Shown here piece by piece: positions 36,700 to 46,073 of a stretch of DNA of 64,000 nt. Origin of the DNA: Parvibaculum sp. (GTDB lineage: Bacteria > Pseudomonadota > Alphaproteobacteria > Parvibaculales > Parvibaculaceae); the NCBI GenBank assembly GCA_002694985.1, contig NZNS01000011.1:186001-250000 (forward strand). The letters are read 5' to 3'. Each line of letters opens with the position of its first letter. Within the stretch, counting starts at the first letter, position 1. A program made the position numbers and the translations under genes. A model generated the notes under the pieces. The model did not search any database. It worked only from the letters and a program-made list of their open reading frames with translations, and was not told the DNA's origin.

Positions 36700-37914
36700 C
36701 TATGCCTCCGCTTCGGCGCGCGTTTCCTGGAATCGTTCGCTGGCGCGTTTCTTCACCGTCTCGCTTTTCAGCTGGCCGCAGGCTGCCATGATGTCGCGGC
36801 CGCGCGGTGTGCGCACAGGGCTTGCATAGCCGGCGCGGTTGATGAAGTCGGAGAATTTCTCGATCTGGGCCCAGTCGGAACATTCGTAAGGAGAACCCGG
36901 CCAGGGATTGAAGGGGATAAGATTGATCTTCGCCGGAATACCTTTCAGCAGGCGGACGAGTTCCTTCGCGTCTTCCATGCTGTCATTCACGCCCTTGAGC
37001 ATCACATATTCGAAGGTAATGCGGCGCGCATTCGAGACGCCGGGATAGTTCCGGCAGGCATCAAGCAATTCGCGGATCGGATATTTCTTGTTGAGCGGCA
37101 CCAGCTTGTTACGTGTCTCGTCGTTAACGGCGTGAAGCGATATCGCAAGCATGCAGCCGATATCTGCGCCCGCTTTCTCGATCATCGGCACAACGCCGGA
37201 GGTCGAAAGCGTGATGCGGCGTTTCGACAGCGACAGGCCCTCGCCGTCCGAGACGACTTCCAGTGCGTCGCGCACATTCTCGAAATTGTAGAGGGGTTCG
37301 CCCATGCCCATCATCACGATGTTGGTGATGAGGCGGTCTTCGGAATTCCGTCCGCCATCCGGCCATTCACATAGCGCGTCGCGCGCAATCAATATCTGGC
37401 CGACAATCTCGCCCGCCGTGAGATTGCGGACGAGCTTCTGTGTCCCGGTGTGGCAGAAGGTACAGGTAAGCGTGCAGCCGACCTGCGAGGAAATGCAGAG
37501 CGTACCTCGCCCTTCTTCCGGTATATAGACGGTCTCGATTTCCGGCCCGGGGACGCCCGGCACCGCAGAGGGGAGACGCAGGAGCCATTTCCGCGTGCCA
37601 TCGACGGATTTCTGTTCGGTCACGATTTCGAGGCGCGAAATATCGAAGGCCTGTTCCAGGCCCTGGCGCAGATCCTTTGAAAGCGTGGTCATACCCTCGA
37701 AATTTGTCAGGCCGCGATTGTAGATGCCGTTCCAAATCTGACCGGCGCGCATACGGAGCTGCTTTTCGGGCAGGCCGAAACCGGCCAGCGCATCCATGAG
37801 TTGCGGCCGGGTGAGGCCGACAAGGCTCGGGCGCAGGCCGCCTTGCGGTGCGGGGGCAAGGGCTGCCTTGGGCGCGGAACGCTGCTTCTCATGCGCAATG
37901 TCGAGCGTGGTCAT
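36700..37914 (-). CDS. rlmN: Dual-specificity 23S rRNA/tRNA adenine-C2 methyltransferase RlmN
   Basis: A 404-residue radical-SAM methyltransferase that makes m2A2503 in 23S rRNA and m2A37 in some tRNAs. The cluster motif is [16 protein letters not shown] (C-x3-C-x2-C), with [13 protein letters not shown] and [11 protein letters not shown] as SAM-site motifs and a conserved Cys ([12 protein letters not shown] region preceded by YECS) near the C-terminus. The extra N-terminal residues of about 1-30 are Ala/Pro-rich. It precedes the ABM gene. Confidence 0.96.
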   Translation of the reverse strand: MTTLDIAHEKQRSAPKAALAPAPQGGLRPSLVGLTRPQLMDALAGFGLPEKQLRMRAGQIWNGIYNRGLTNFEGMTTLSKDLRQGLEQAFDISRLEIVTEQKSVDGTRKWLLRLPSAVPGVPGPEIETVYIPEEGRGTLCISSQVGCTLTCTFCHTGTQKLVRNLTAGEIVGQILIARDALCEWPDGGRNSEDRLITNIVMMGMGEPLYNFENVRDALEVVSDGEGLSLSKRRITLSTSGVVPMIEKAGADIGCMLAISLHAVNDETRNKLVPLNKKYPIRELLDACRNYPGVSNARRITFEYVMLKGVNDSMEDAKELVRLLKGIPAKINLIPFNPWPGSPYECSDWAQIEKFSDFINRAGYASPVRTPRGRDIMAACGQLKSETVKKRASERFQETRAEAEA

Positions 37915-38038
37915 GGGCTGGTTCGGTCATTCAAATGCATTCTGCCGCGCTTGCCCGAAGACAAGGCGGTTGGAATGCTTTTCATACCACAGAGCGTACA
38001 ATATGCGCCAATAGCGCTGAAATCGGCTTTTTCCGGCG

Positions 38039-38614
38039 CTATTTCTTGCAGGTCTGGTCGATCTTGCGGAGTGCTGCCGATGAGCCCTTGAGCGAATAGG
38101 TGTCGGTCGTCAGCGTACCGCGCTCTGACGTTCCCTTGATCTCCATGGAGCTTCCGGCTTTCAAGGCCTGCACCATCTTGCCTTCCTCGGAAGGGTTTTC
38201 GAGCCATGCCCAGAAGCGGTGCTCGCCGCCTTCCTTGACGCCCGAAAACATCTGGAACTTGTCGCGGCCGACTGTCGCGAAGGGGCGGCTCGTGGATTTG
38301 AAGGGGTAGCCGACGCGCATGCTGATTTCATTGCGCGTGTTCCGGGCCGGGCGGTGCGTCACCATGAAATAGACGTCGCCGCGGTTGGCGCCGGCAGGCA
38401 GCATCTTCACTGGTGTGGTCATGGCGTAGCACATGCGGTCATTGCCGGAGCCATAGGTGTAGGCCGACCAGTCGTCATATTTGCCGAGGAGCTTTGGAGC
38501 GTCCTGGGCTTTTGCGTCTGCGGAAAAAGATGCCAGACCGAAGGTCAGGGCAAGGGCGGCACAGGCCATGGTGAGCACTGGAAAATAGGTCTTGCGTCGC
38601 GGCATGGTCTCCAA
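38039..38614 (-). CDS. Invasion-associated locus B (IalB) family protein
   Basis: A 191-residue exported protein: signal peptide (MACAALALTFGLASFSADA, cut near AKAQ) followed by the IalB domain with WSAYTYGSGNDRMCYAMTTP, RNEISMRVGYPF and a C-terminal Cys (DQTCKK) that may bond with the earlier one. IalB was named in Bartonella, but the family is widespread in free-living alphaproteobacteria, where it is a periplasmic protein of unknown role. The start could also be the ATG at 38605. Confidence 0.88.
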   Translation of the reverse strand: METMPRRKTYFPVLTMACAALALTFGLASFSADAKAQDAPKLLGKYDDWSAYTYGSGNDRMCYAMTTPVKMLPAGANRGDVYFMVTHRPARNTRNEISMRVGYPFKSTSRPFATVGRDKFQMFSGVKEGGEHRFWAWLENPSEEGKMVQALKAGSSMEIKGTSERGTLTTDTYSLKGSSAALRKIDQTCKK

Positions 38615-38899
38615 CTCGTCTGCTCCGAATGGGCTCCCGGTCGTCCGGCCCGAGTTTTTCCGGGGAAGGTGGCCTGACCATAGCGGTCGACGCGAGCGAT
38701 TTCCAGTTACCGCTTGGCAATGCCCCCTTCGCGGCCTGCCGGACCGTCCGGCAACCGGACGAAATTCACCGATTCATGTGGCGGAACCAAGGCAAAATGG
38801 GCTTCACGCCCTTCGTCTGGCGGAAATCCATTCGCTTGTGTTAAGGGAGATGAACTGGAATTTCCGAAACCGAGAAACCTGCAAGCGGGGGAGAAGACC

Positions 38900-39904
38900 A
38901 TGAAAGCTGTGTTGTGCAAGGAATACGGACCGCCGGACAGCCTCGTGATCGAGGAAGTGCCAAGTCCTGAACCCAAGAAAGGCGAAGTCCTGCTTGAGGT
39001 GCATGCGGCGGCGGTCAACTTTCCCGATGTCCTCATCATCGAGAACAAGTACCAGTTCAAGCCGCCGCTTCCCTTCTCACCGGGCGGCGAGGTTGCCGGT
39101 GTCATCAAGAAGGTGGGTGAAGGCGTCACCAAGGTGAAGGTCGGTGACCGCGTTATCGGCTCGTGCGGCTGGGGCGGCTATGCCGAAGAGATCGCGCTCG
39201 ATGAGGCGCGGGTCACGCCGATCCCGGACGAAATGGATTTTGTGACCGCGTCCGCCTTCCTCATGACCTATGGCACCTCGCATCATGCGCTGAAAGACAG
39301 GGCACAGATCAAGCCGGGCGAGACGCTGCTGGTGCTTGGCGCCGCGGGCGGTGTAGGCCTTGCCGCCGTGGAACTTGGCAAGGCGATGGGCGCGCGCGTG
39401 ATCGCCGCTGCGTCATCCGAGGACAAGCTTGCCGTCTGCAAGGAGCATGGCGCGGACGAGACGCTGCTCTATCCCTCGGGTGCGCTTGACCGCGATGCGC
39501 AAAAGGCGCTGTCGGAAAAGATCAAGGAATTGACCGGTGGGCAGGGCGCAGATGTCGTCTACGATCCGGTCGGCGGGGATTATTCGGAAGCGGCGCTGCG
39601 CGCGACCAACTGGGAAGGACGCTTCCTCGTGGTCGGTTTTGCGGCAGGGCCGATCCCGAAAATTCCGCTGAATCTGGCGCTTCTCAAGGGTTGCCAGATT
39701 GTTGGTGTGTTCTGGGGTGCGTTCACGGCGCGCGAGCCGAAGCGGCATCAGGAAAATCTGAAAGAGCTGATGGGGTGGTTCAAGGAAGGCAAGCTTCGCC
39801 CCCATGTTTCCAAGACCTACAAGTTCGAGGAAGCAGCCCAAGCGCTCAAAGACATGGCGGCGCGCAAGGTAAAGGGCAAGATTGTCATCGTACCGTCACG
39901 ATAA
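38900..39904 (+). CDS. NADPH:quinone oxidoreductase family protein (zeta-crystallin-like MDR)
   Basis: A 334-residue zinc-free medium-chain reductase. MKAVLCKEYGPPDSLVIEEV, PFSPGGEVAGVIKKVGEGV, LGAAGGVGLAAVELGKAMGA (NADPH loop) and DVVYDPVGGDYSEAALR are typical of QorA-type enzymes. The catalytic-zinc ligands of alcohol dehydrogenases are absent. The ATG at 38900 has GGGGGAGAAG; the longer upstream frame is not conserved-looking. Homologues reduce quinones or enoyl-CoA-like alkenals. Confidence 0.92.
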   Translation: MKAVLCKEYGPPDSLVIEEVPSPEPKKGEVLLEVHAAAVNFPDVLIIENKYQFKPPLPFSPGGEVAGVIKKVGEGVTKVKVGDRVIGSCGWGGYAEEIALDEARVTPIPDEMDFVTASAFLMTYGTSHHALKDRAQIKPGETLLVLGAAGGVGLAAVELGKAMGARVIAAASSEDKLAVCKEHGADETLLYPSGALDRDAQKALSEKIKELTGGQGADVVYDPVGGDYSEAALRATNWEGRFLVVGFAAGPIPKIPLNLALLKGCQIVGVFWGAFTAREPKRHQENLKELMGWFKEGKLRPHVSKTYKFEEAAQALKDMAARKVKGKIVIVPSR

Positions 39905-39954
39905 CGTCACAAAACGAAGAAGCGGGGACAAGTGCGCATGAGGGGTAGCGCGGG

Positions 39955-40680
39955 ATGAGACGGTCTGTCGTCGTATTCGGCGTCGCGTTCGGCATCGCCG
40001 TCGTCGCGCTTTTTGCCTTCCTCATTTATGTACTCCTCGCATCGGGTGACCCGAAATACTGGGAAGGAGAGATCGCGGCATTCGAGCGCCGCGATGTCTC
40101 CAACCCGCCACCCGAAAATGCGGTTCTCTTCGTCGGCGGGCGCGACCTCAGATTGTGGACCGGCCTTGCCGAGGCGATGGCGCCCGTTCCAGTCATCCAG
40201 CGCGGTTTCGGTGGCGCGCGGATATCCCATATCAATCACTACCGGGCGCGGATCGTATTGCCCTACGACCCGCGTGCCATCGTCGTCATGGCAGGCGCGG
40301 CGGATCTTTCCGATGTGCGCGGAAGACGGCCCGAAGACCTGCTCAACGATTTCCGGACCTTCGTGCTTTCGCTTCGCGCGGAAGGGGAGGATGCGCCGGT
40401 CTATTTCGTTTCGCTACGCCCGGCGCCCGCGCGCGAGGAACGCTGGTATGGCCAGCAGCGCGCGAATGCGCTGATCGCGGATTACGTGCGAACCGAGAAG
40501 AACATGTATTTCATCGAGGTTTCCACGGCGATGCTCGACGAGCGCGGAAATATCCGCGACGACCTTTATCGCTGGGACGGGCTCACGCTCAACGGCAAGG
40601 GATACGAAACCATCGGACCGATCATCCGCAAGCGGCTTATCGAGGCCGGCTATGGCGAGCTGCGTTCGGGACGGCAGTAA
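39955..40680 (+). CDS. Membrane-anchored SGNH-fold protein with degenerate active site
   Basis: A 241-residue protein with one N-terminal transmembrane helix (about 5-28) and an SGNH/GDSL-lipase domain. The fold is recognisable: ENAVLFVGGRDLRLW, VIQRGFGGARISHINHY, IVVMAGAADLSD, ANALIADYV and WDGLTLNGKGYETI. The catalytic positions have changed, however: the block I Ser of the usual GSSSIRLW is Gly62, the block III Asn of the usual AGDNDL is lost (AGAADL), and the block V His of DGLHLN is Thr. It is probably non-catalytic. It lies between the quinone reductase and the esterase genes. Confidence 0.8.
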   Translation: MRRSVVVFGVAFGIAVVALFAFLIYVLLASGDPKYWEGEIAAFERRDVSNPPPENAVLFVGGRDLRLWTGLAEAMAPVPVIQRGFGGARISHINHYRARIVLPYDPRAIVVMAGAADLSDVRGRRPEDLLNDFRTFVLSLRAEGEDAPVYFVSLRPAPAREERWYGQQRANALIADYVRTEKNMYFIEVSTAMLDERGNIRDDLYRWDGLTLNGKGYETIGPIIRKRLIEAGYGELRSGRQ

Positions 40681-40716
40681 ACAGACATAAGAACAAGACA
40701 AACAGGGAGAGAGACG

Positions 40717-41940
40717 ATGGAGAATTTTTCCAGGGAGACGAAGGCCGGTACGCTGGAAGGCACATACGATCCGAAGTTCAAGCCCGTGGTCGACGCCTTT
40801 GTCGAGAATTTCGAGACGCGCGACGAAGTGGGCGCCAATGCCTCAATCACGCTTGAGGGCAAGACCGTCGTCGATATCTGGGGCGGCAAGAAGGCGCGCG
40901 GCGGCGAACCCTGGGTGAAGGACACGGTCTCCCTCGTCTTTTCCTGCACCAAGGGCGCGACCTCGCTCTGCGCGCATATGCTGGCCGATCGCGGGAAGCT
41001 CGATCTCGATGCGAAGGTCGCGGATTACTGGCCGGAATATGCAAAGAACGGCAAGGAGGAGACGCTCGTCTCCATGATGCTCGATCATTCGGCCGGTCAG
41101 CCGCATCTGCGCACCAAGCTCAAGGATGGCGCCTATTACGACTACGACTACATGGTGAAACTGCTGGAAGAGGAAGAGCCTTTCTGGAAGCCGGGTGTGC
41201 GCAACGGCTATCACGGGGTGACGCTCGCCTGGACGGTGGGCGAACTCGTGCATCGAGCGGCAGGCAAGCGCATGGGCAAGTTCTTTGCCGATGAAGTGGC
41301 AAAGCCGCTCGGCATCGATTTCTGGATCGGTACACCGGAAGAAATCGAGCCGCGCGTCGCGCCGATGATTTTTGCCGAACCCGATCCCGCCGCCGCAGGC
41401 TCGAAGTTCACGCAGGCTGTGATGAACGATCCGACGAGTCCGGCGCATCTCTTCCTGCTCAATAGCGGCAATACGGATTTCAACTCGCGTGAATGTCACG
41501 CCGCCGAGATCGGCTCGGCGAACGGCATGACCAACGGGCGCGGTCTTGCGGGCATGTATCAGCCGCTCGCGAATGGCGGTGGCAATCTGGTCAGCAAGGA
41601 CACGCTTGCGCGCATGGGCCGGGTTGCGATGGCGACGCATGAAGATGCGACGCTGCTCATTCCGACGCGCTTCGCGCTTGGCTACATGAAATCGATGGAT
41701 AATCGGGTGCTGAAAAGCGAGCCCAACTCGAGCTGCATCATGGGCGATGCGGCGTTCGGCCATGTCGGCATGGGCGGCTCGCTCGGCTTTGCCGATCCCG
41801 AATGCAAGATGAGCTTTGGCTACAACATGAACCGGATGGGCTTCGGCATCCTGCTCAATGATCGCGGGCAGGCGCTGGTCGATGCGGCCTATACATCTCT
41901 TGGCTATCGCTCGAATGCGAGCGGCGTCTGGGCGATGTGA
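40717..41940 (+). CDS. Serine hydrolase, beta-lactamase-fold esterase (EstB/family VIII-like)
   Basis: A 407-residue cytoplasmic-looking member of the class C beta-lactamase/penicillin-binding-protein fold. VFSCTKGATSL provides an intact SxxK (S76, K79), and GYHGVTLAWTVGELV supplies the Tyr motif. In family VIII esterases these form the nucleophile and base. There is no signal peptide. It resembles EstB-type carboxylesterases acting on short-chain esters. AGGGAGAGAGACG precedes the ATG. It follows the degenerate SGNH gene after 36 bp. Confidence 0.87.
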   Translation: MENFSRETKAGTLEGTYDPKFKPVVDAFVENFETRDEVGANASITLEGKTVVDIWGGKKARGGEPWVKDTVSLVFSCTKGATSLCAHMLADRGKLDLDAKVADYWPEYAKNGKEETLVSMMLDHSAGQPHLRTKLKDGAYYDYDYMVKLLEEEEPFWKPGVRNGYHGVTLAWTVGELVHRAAGKRMGKFFADEVAKPLGIDFWIGTPEEIEPRVAPMIFAEPDPAAAGSKFTQAVMNDPTSPAHLFLLNSGNTDFNSRECHAAEIGSANGMTNGRGLAGMYQPLANGGGNLVSKDTLARMGRVAMATHEDATLLIPTRFALGYMKSMDNRVLKSEPNSSCIMGDAAFGHVGMGGSLGFADPECKMSFGYNMNRMGFGILLNDRGQALVDAAYTSLGYRSNASGVWAM

Positions 41941-41955
41941 GCATCCGGCTGAAGA

Positions 41956-42372
41956 TCAGCCTTCGTCTTTCGCGGGAGGCAAGCCAAGTGCCTCCCGCGC
42001 CGCCTTGCGGTGACGCGGTTTCATGTAGCTCGACACGAGGCCGAGTGCGGCCATCAGCACCGTCGCATCATCCGTGAAGCCGAAGGCGGCGATGATGTCG
42101 GGAATGAAATCGACAGGCATGACGAAATAGGCGAGTGCGGCGAGAAGCGTCGCGCGTACACGGGTCGGTGTTTCAGGGTCGCGCGCGCAGAACCACGCAG
42201 CGGCGGCCTCTTCGGCGAAGGGCACCTTGCCGGCCACACGGGTCATTTTCTTCCAGAAGCCCTCGCGCACGGTCTTTTCGTTCCGCGCCATGACAGCGGG
42301 GAGCTGATTTTTTGGGTCGTCGAGCCCCTTTTCGGCGCTCTCTGCGTCCATTTCTCCGCGAGAAGAGGACAT
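41956..42372 (-). CDS. YkvA/DUF1232 membrane protein
   Basis: A 138-residue protein. A polar N-terminal third leads to the DUF1232 core RVRATLLAALAYFVMPVDFI, PDIIAAFGFTDDATVLMAAL, two hydrophobic stretches around a PxDxIPD turn. The function of YkvA proteins is unknown. The ATG at 42372 follows GGAGGGAGAGAGG, better than the upstream alternative at 42393. It converges on the esterase gene. Confidence 0.88.
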   Translation of the reverse strand: MSSSRGEMDAESAEKGLDDPKNQLPAVMARNEKTVREGFWKKMTRVAGKVPFAEEAAAAWFCARDPETPTRVRATLLAALAYFVMPVDFIPDIIAAFGFTDDATVLMAALGLVSSYMKPRHRKAAREALGLPPAKDEG

Positions 42373-42632
42373 ATACCTCTCTCCCTCCTGCAAGCTGACC
42401 TGTTTGTCTCACCGTCTCGAAGATGGGGCGATGAAGGCTCCCATGCAAGCCGAGGGCGACGTTGCGTCAATCGAGGGGACGCGCAAATAGGCCCGATAAA
42501 AGCGATTTAAGGCTCGATCTTTGGCCGCCGAATTTGTTAAATCGGCGCCAATCGGGCGGCCGGTGAAGGCATCCCGCAAACAGGGAAACGCAGGACCGGC
42601 CCCAAGGGTCCGCTCAGAGAAGGAATGAACCC

Positions 42633-43415
42633 ATGAAACTCGACAATAGCATCAGCGCCATCATCACGGGCGGTGCATCGGGCCTCGGCGCCGCGACCGC
42701 GCGCCGTCTCGCCAAGGAAGGCGTCAAGATCGGCATCTTCGACCTTCAGGAAGAGAAGGGCGAGGCGCTGGCGAAAGAACTTGGCGGTGTGTTCGCGAAG
42801 GTAAACGTCACCGACGAAGCGAGCGTCGATGCGGGCTTTGAAAAGGTGCGCGGGGCCATCGGCCAGGAACGCATTCTCGTGAACTGTGCGGGCACGGGTA
42901 ACGCCATCAAGACCGCGAGCCGCAACAAGGAAACCGGCAAGCCGGAATATTTCCCGCTCGACAAGTTCAACCTCATCATCCAGATCAATCTTGTTGGCAC
43001 GTTCCGCTGCATCGCCAAGTCGGCGGCGGGCATGCTGACGCTCGATCCGCTGGAAGGTGGCGATCGCGGCGCGATCGTGAACACGGGCTCCGTCGCCGCG
43101 CAGGACGGCCAGATCGGTCAGGCGGCCTATTCGGCCTCGAAGGCGGGCGTCGTCGGCATGACGCTCCCCATCGCGCGTGACCTTTCGCGCGAAGGCATTC
43201 GCGTCAACACGATCCTGCCGGGCATCTTCGACACGCCGCTGCTCGCGGGCGCGCCGGAAAAGGTGCGTCAGGCGCTCGGCGCGCAGGTGCCGTTCCCGTC
43301 GCGTCTCGGTAACCCGGACGAGTATGCCTCGCTCGCGACCGAGATGATCACGAATGGCTACTTCAACGGCGAAACGGTCCGTCTCGACGGTGCCATTCGC
43401 ATGGCGCCGCGCTAA
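42633..43415 (+). CDS. SDR, 3-hydroxyacyl-CoA dehydrogenase type II-like
   Basis: A 260-residue short-chain dehydrogenase close to HSD17B10-type enzymes. ITGGASGLGAATARRLAKEG binds NAD, NCAGTGNAIKT and NTGSVAAQDGQIGQAAYSAS give the catalytic Ser and Tyr/Lys, and LPGIFDTPLLAGAPEKVRQA is the substrate lid. The long insertion after the NCAG motif (NKETGKPEYFPLDKF) is characteristic of type II 3-hydroxyacyl-CoA dehydrogenases, which act in beta-oxidation of branched or short chains. It is monocistronic with its own terminator. Confidence 0.92.
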   Translation: MKLDNSISAIITGGASGLGAATARRLAKEGVKIGIFDLQEEKGEALAKELGGVFAKVNVTDEASVDAGFEKVRGAIGQERILVNCAGTGNAIKTASRNKETGKPEYFPLDKFNLIIQINLVGTFRCIAKSAAGMLTLDPLEGGDRGAIVNTGSVAAQDGQIGQAAYSASKAGVVGMTLPIARDLSREGIRVNTILPGIFDTPLLAGAPEKVRQALGAQVPFPSRLGNPDEYASLATEMITNGYFNGETVRLDGAIRMAPR

Positions 43416-43440
43416 GCGAAGCGCATCCGAAAAACGAAAG

Positions 43441-43467
43441 CCCCGGCGGAAACGCCGGGGCTTTTTT
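43441..43467 (+). terminator. Intrinsic terminator after the SDR gene
   Basis: CCCCGGCG-GAAA-CGCCGGGG followed by CTTTTTT; a perfect 8-bp stem with a GNRA loop. Confidence 0.95.
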
Positions 43468-43473
43468 CATTTC

Positions 43474-43503
43474 GGCAACCCGGTCGAGTTGGCAACCCGG
43501 TCG
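43474..43503. repeat. Two 13-bp direct repeats with a 17-bp period
   Basis: GGCAACCCGGTCG occurs at 43474-43486 and 43491-43503, between the SDR terminator and the convergent pterin dehydratase gene. The rest of the 203-bp gap shows no other feature. Confidence 0.6.
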
Positions 43504-43618
43504 TTCGGTGATGAGGCGCACGCCGCGCGGATGAGCCAGGCAACAGGCCTTTCATATGTATACGGCCGAAATCCACAACGGCGCTCTGGCAGCGGATCAC
43601 TGTAGTCTCGACGGGCGC

Positions 43619-43933
43619 CTAGCTCTTCGCCGTCTTGCCGGCCTTGCCGGCCCATTTGTCCATCAAGGTCGCGAGCTTCACATCCTTCTCCGATATGCCG
43701 CCCGCATCATGCGTCGTGAGGACGACATCGACGCGGTTATAGACATTCGCCCATTCAGGGTGGTGGTCGGCCTTTTCCGCGGCGAGCGCCACGCGGGACA
43801 TGAAGCCGAACGCCTCGTTGAAATCCTTGAACTTGTAGGTCTTCTCGATGGCGTCGCGGCCGCGCACCTTCTTCCAGCCCTTCAGACCGGCGAGGGCCGT
43901 CCTGCGTTCCTTTGCCGTCAGCTTGCCGCTCAT
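43619..43933 (-). CDS. phhB: 4a-hydroxytetrahydrobiopterin dehydratase
   Basis: A 104-residue PCD/DCoH protein that dehydrates 4a-hydroxytetrahydropterin during aromatic amino acid hydroxylation. [20 protein letters not shown] with the adjacent His pair, and [16 protein letters not shown] are the active-site signatures. The ATG at 43933 sits after GAGGAGGTGG. No phenylalanine hydroxylase is nearby, so it may serve a pterin elsewhere. Confidence 0.93.
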   Translation of the reverse strand: MSGKLTAKERRTALAGLKGWKKVRGRDAIEKTYKFKDFNEAFGFMSRVALAAEKADHHPEWANVYNRVDVVLTTHDAGGISEKDVKLATLMDKWAGKAGKTAKS

Positions 43934-44015
43934 TTCCACCTCCTCAATGCGTCACTATTTGCGGGCAGAGCCTCGCCCTCTTAAGCTCTGCGCGCAAGAG
44001 AGGAATGACGGATAA

Positions 44016-44426
44016 ATGGACTGGAATAATGTGAAGGCGCCGTCGCTCGCGGATTTTGAACGGCTTGCCGACGAGGCTTTCGCGCGCCTGCCCGAAGACT
44101 TCCGTGCGCGCTGCGAGGGGCTCGTGATTCGCGTCGAGGATTTTCCCGACGAGGAAATCGCGGCCGAGATGGGACTTGAAAGCCCTTTCGACCTGCTCGG
44201 CCTTTATCAAGGTATCTCACATGTCGAGCGCTCGGTGCTGGAGCCCGTACACATGCCCGACATGGTTTTTCTCTATCGCCGCCCGATGCTCGACTACTGG
44301 GCGGAATTCGACGAGACGCTCGACCATCTCATCGCGCATGTGCTGGTGCATGAAGTCGGCCACCATATGGGGCTTTCCGACGAAGACATGCATGCGATCG
44401 AGGAAGCGGCACGCGACGACAGCTAG
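44016..44426 (+). CDS. Minimal zincin metallopeptidase family protein
   Basis: A 136-residue protein of the MTSS/DUF1025 type. The HEVGHHMGLSDEDMHAIE segment is an HExxH zinc motif with the downstream Asp/Glu that completes a minimal gluzincin-like site. The family fold was seen in structural genomics, but substrates are unknown. It overlaps the convergent thpR stop by 3 bp. Confidence 0.9.
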   Translation: MDWNNVKAPSLADFERLADEAFARLPEDFRARCEGLVIRVEDFPDEEIAAEMGLESPFDLLGLYQGISHVERSVLEPVHMPDMVFLYRRPMLDYWAEFDETLDHLIAHVLVHEVGHHMGLSDEDMHAIEEAARDDS

Positions 44427-44980
44427 TCTTCGCTTTCGTTCACCCAGCCGAAATCGGGATAGTACTTTTCCGCCACATAGGGCCCGCCGCCGGTGCTGGC
44501 CTTTGCCGAAAAGAGCGTGAACCGCTCCACGGTGAAGGAGGGTGCGGCGAAGGGCGAATTCGCACGGATGAAATCATAGACCGCGCCCGTCTCGACGCGG
44601 CCGAGGCGGGCGATGGTCACATGCGGGGTGAAGTTGCGCGTTTCGGGTTTGAGGCCGACGCGCCGCATGGCGCTTTCGTGTCGTCCCTGAAGGATGGTGA
44701 GCGGGTCTGACGGCTTCACCCCGGCATAAAGCGTGTGCGGATGTTTGCCGCCGAATTCGCCGAGGCCTTCAAGTTCGACCTCGAAGGGATAGACGGGGAT
44801 ATCCGAGAGGGCCTCGTCGATATCGTCCGCGATATCTTCGGGCACGTCGCCGATGAAGCGCAGCGTGATGTGAAAGTCAGACCGCTCGATCCAGCGCGCG
44901 CCCTCAAGCCCGCGCTGGAGAGGGATCAGTTTCTCCGCAACTTCATCGGGAATTTCGAGGGCGGTGAAGAGGCGGATCAT
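44423..44980 (-). CDS. thpR: RNA 2',3'-cyclic phosphodiesterase (2H family)
   Basis: A 185-residue 2H phosphoesterase. The paired HxT motifs are FHITLRF and FTPHVTIAR. MIRLFTALEIPDEVAEKL is the family start, so the ATG at 44980 is preferred over the extended frame to 45040. These enzymes open 2',3'-cyclic phosphate RNA ends and can ligate tRNA halves in vitro. It lies 19 bp from the aldo/keto reductase stop on the same strand. Confidence 0.93.
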   Translation of the reverse strand: MIRLFTALEIPDEVAEKLIPLQRGLEGARWIERSDFHITLRFIGDVPEDIADDIDEALSDIPVYPFEVELEGLGEFGGKHPHTLYAGVKPSDPLTILQGRHESAMRRVGLKPETRNFTPHVTIARLGRVETGAVYDFIRANSPFAAPSFTVERFTLFSAKASTGGGPYVAEKYYPDFGWVNESED

Positions 44981-44999
44981 GCGGTTCCGTTCGATCTTA

Positions 45000-46040
45000 T
45001 CAAGGTGCGGGGTTCGGCTGCGCGAGGTGCGCGGCGTCAATTTCCTTTTCGAGCTCTTCCGTCCACGTCACTTGTGTGCTCGTGACGGCAAGCTTCAACT
45101 GCTCCATTGTCGTCGCGCCGATGATGTTCGAGGTCACGAAGGGGCGCGTTGTCACGAACTGGTTGGCGAGCTGTGAGGGGTCGATCCCGTGTTTCCTTGC
45201 AATGGCGAGGTAGCTCTCGATGGCTCTGTCGGCCTGAGGGCTTTCGTAGCGCTGCAAGCGGTTGAAAAGGGCCTTGCGCGATCCTTCGGGCAGCGCGCCG
45301 TTCTGATATTTGCCGGTGAGGTAGCCTTGCGCGAGCGGCGAATAGGCGAGCAGGCCGACGCCCTCGCGATGTGCGATTTCCGAACCGCCGAGTTCGAAAG
45401 TGCGGTTCAGGAGGTTGTAGGCGTTCTGGATCGACTGTACGCGCGGCAGACCCTTTGTCTTCGCGTAATGCAGGAAGGTCATGGTGCCCCAGGGCGTCTC
45501 GTTGGAGAGGCCGATATAGCGGATCTTGCCGGACTTCACGAGGGCTTGGAGCGTTTCGAGGATCTCGCCGATGGGATGGCTGTCGCCCTCGATATGCTTG
45601 TAGCCGAGGCCGCCGAAGAGATTGATCGGGCGATCGGGCCAGTGAAGCTGATAGAGGTCGATATAATCCGTCTGCAGACGTTTCAGGCTCTTGTTGACGG
45701 CTTCTTCGATCTGTGCCTTGCTCTGCTCGGTGGGCGAGCCGTCCTCGCGCAGCCAGTTCATGGGGCTGCGGCCCGCGACCTTCGTTGCCAGCACGATCTT
45801 GTTGCGGTTCTTGCGCGACTTGAACCAGCTGCCGATGATCTTTTCGGTCGAACCCTGCGTTTCCGGCTTCGGCGGCACAGCATACATTTCGGAGGTATCG
45901 AAGAAGTTGATACCCTGGTCGATGGCATAATCCATCTGCTCGTGGCCTTCAGCCTCGGTGTTCTGCTCGCCCCAGGTCATGGTGCCGAGGCAGATCGAGC
46001 TTACCTTGACGCCGGTGCGCCCGAGTTCGCGATATTCCAT
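45000..46040 (-). CDS. Aldo/keto reductase, Tas-like
   Basis: A 346-residue AKR of the Tas/YajO type. MEYRELGRTGVKVSSICLGT, INFFDTSEMYAVP (Asp and Tyr), IVLATKVAGRSPMNW (Lys) and YIDLYQLHWPDRPI (His) complete the tetrad. In E. coli Tas supports prephenate dehydrogenase-deficient growth, and other members reduce ketones and aldehydes. It is upstream of thpR (19-bp gap) and downstream of tesA, all on the minus strand. Confidence 0.92.
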   Translation of the reverse strand: MEYRELGRTGVKVSSICLGTMTWGEQNTEAEGHEQMDYAIDQGINFFDTSEMYAVPPKPETQGSTEKIIGSWFKSRKNRNKIVLATKVAGRSPMNWLREDGSPTEQSKAQIEEAVNKSLKRLQTDYIDLYQLHWPDRPINLFGGLGYKHIEGDSHPIGEILETLQALVKSGKIRYIGLSNETPWGTMTFLHYAKTKGLPRVQSIQNAYNLLNRTFELGGSEIAHREGVGLLAYSPLAQGYLTGKYQNGALPEGSRKALFNRLQRYESPQADRAIESYLAIARKHGIDPSQLANQFVTTRPFVTSNIIGATTMEQLKLAVTSTQVTWTEELEKEIDAAHLAQPNPAP

Positions 46041-46073
46041 GCGGTTTCCCCGTCTGTGATCTGATTGTTCTCG

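Noticed and set aside
40717..41940. Third degenerate hydrolase
   Set aside because: Unlike its neighbours this protein keeps SCTK and the Tyr motif, so it is probably active.
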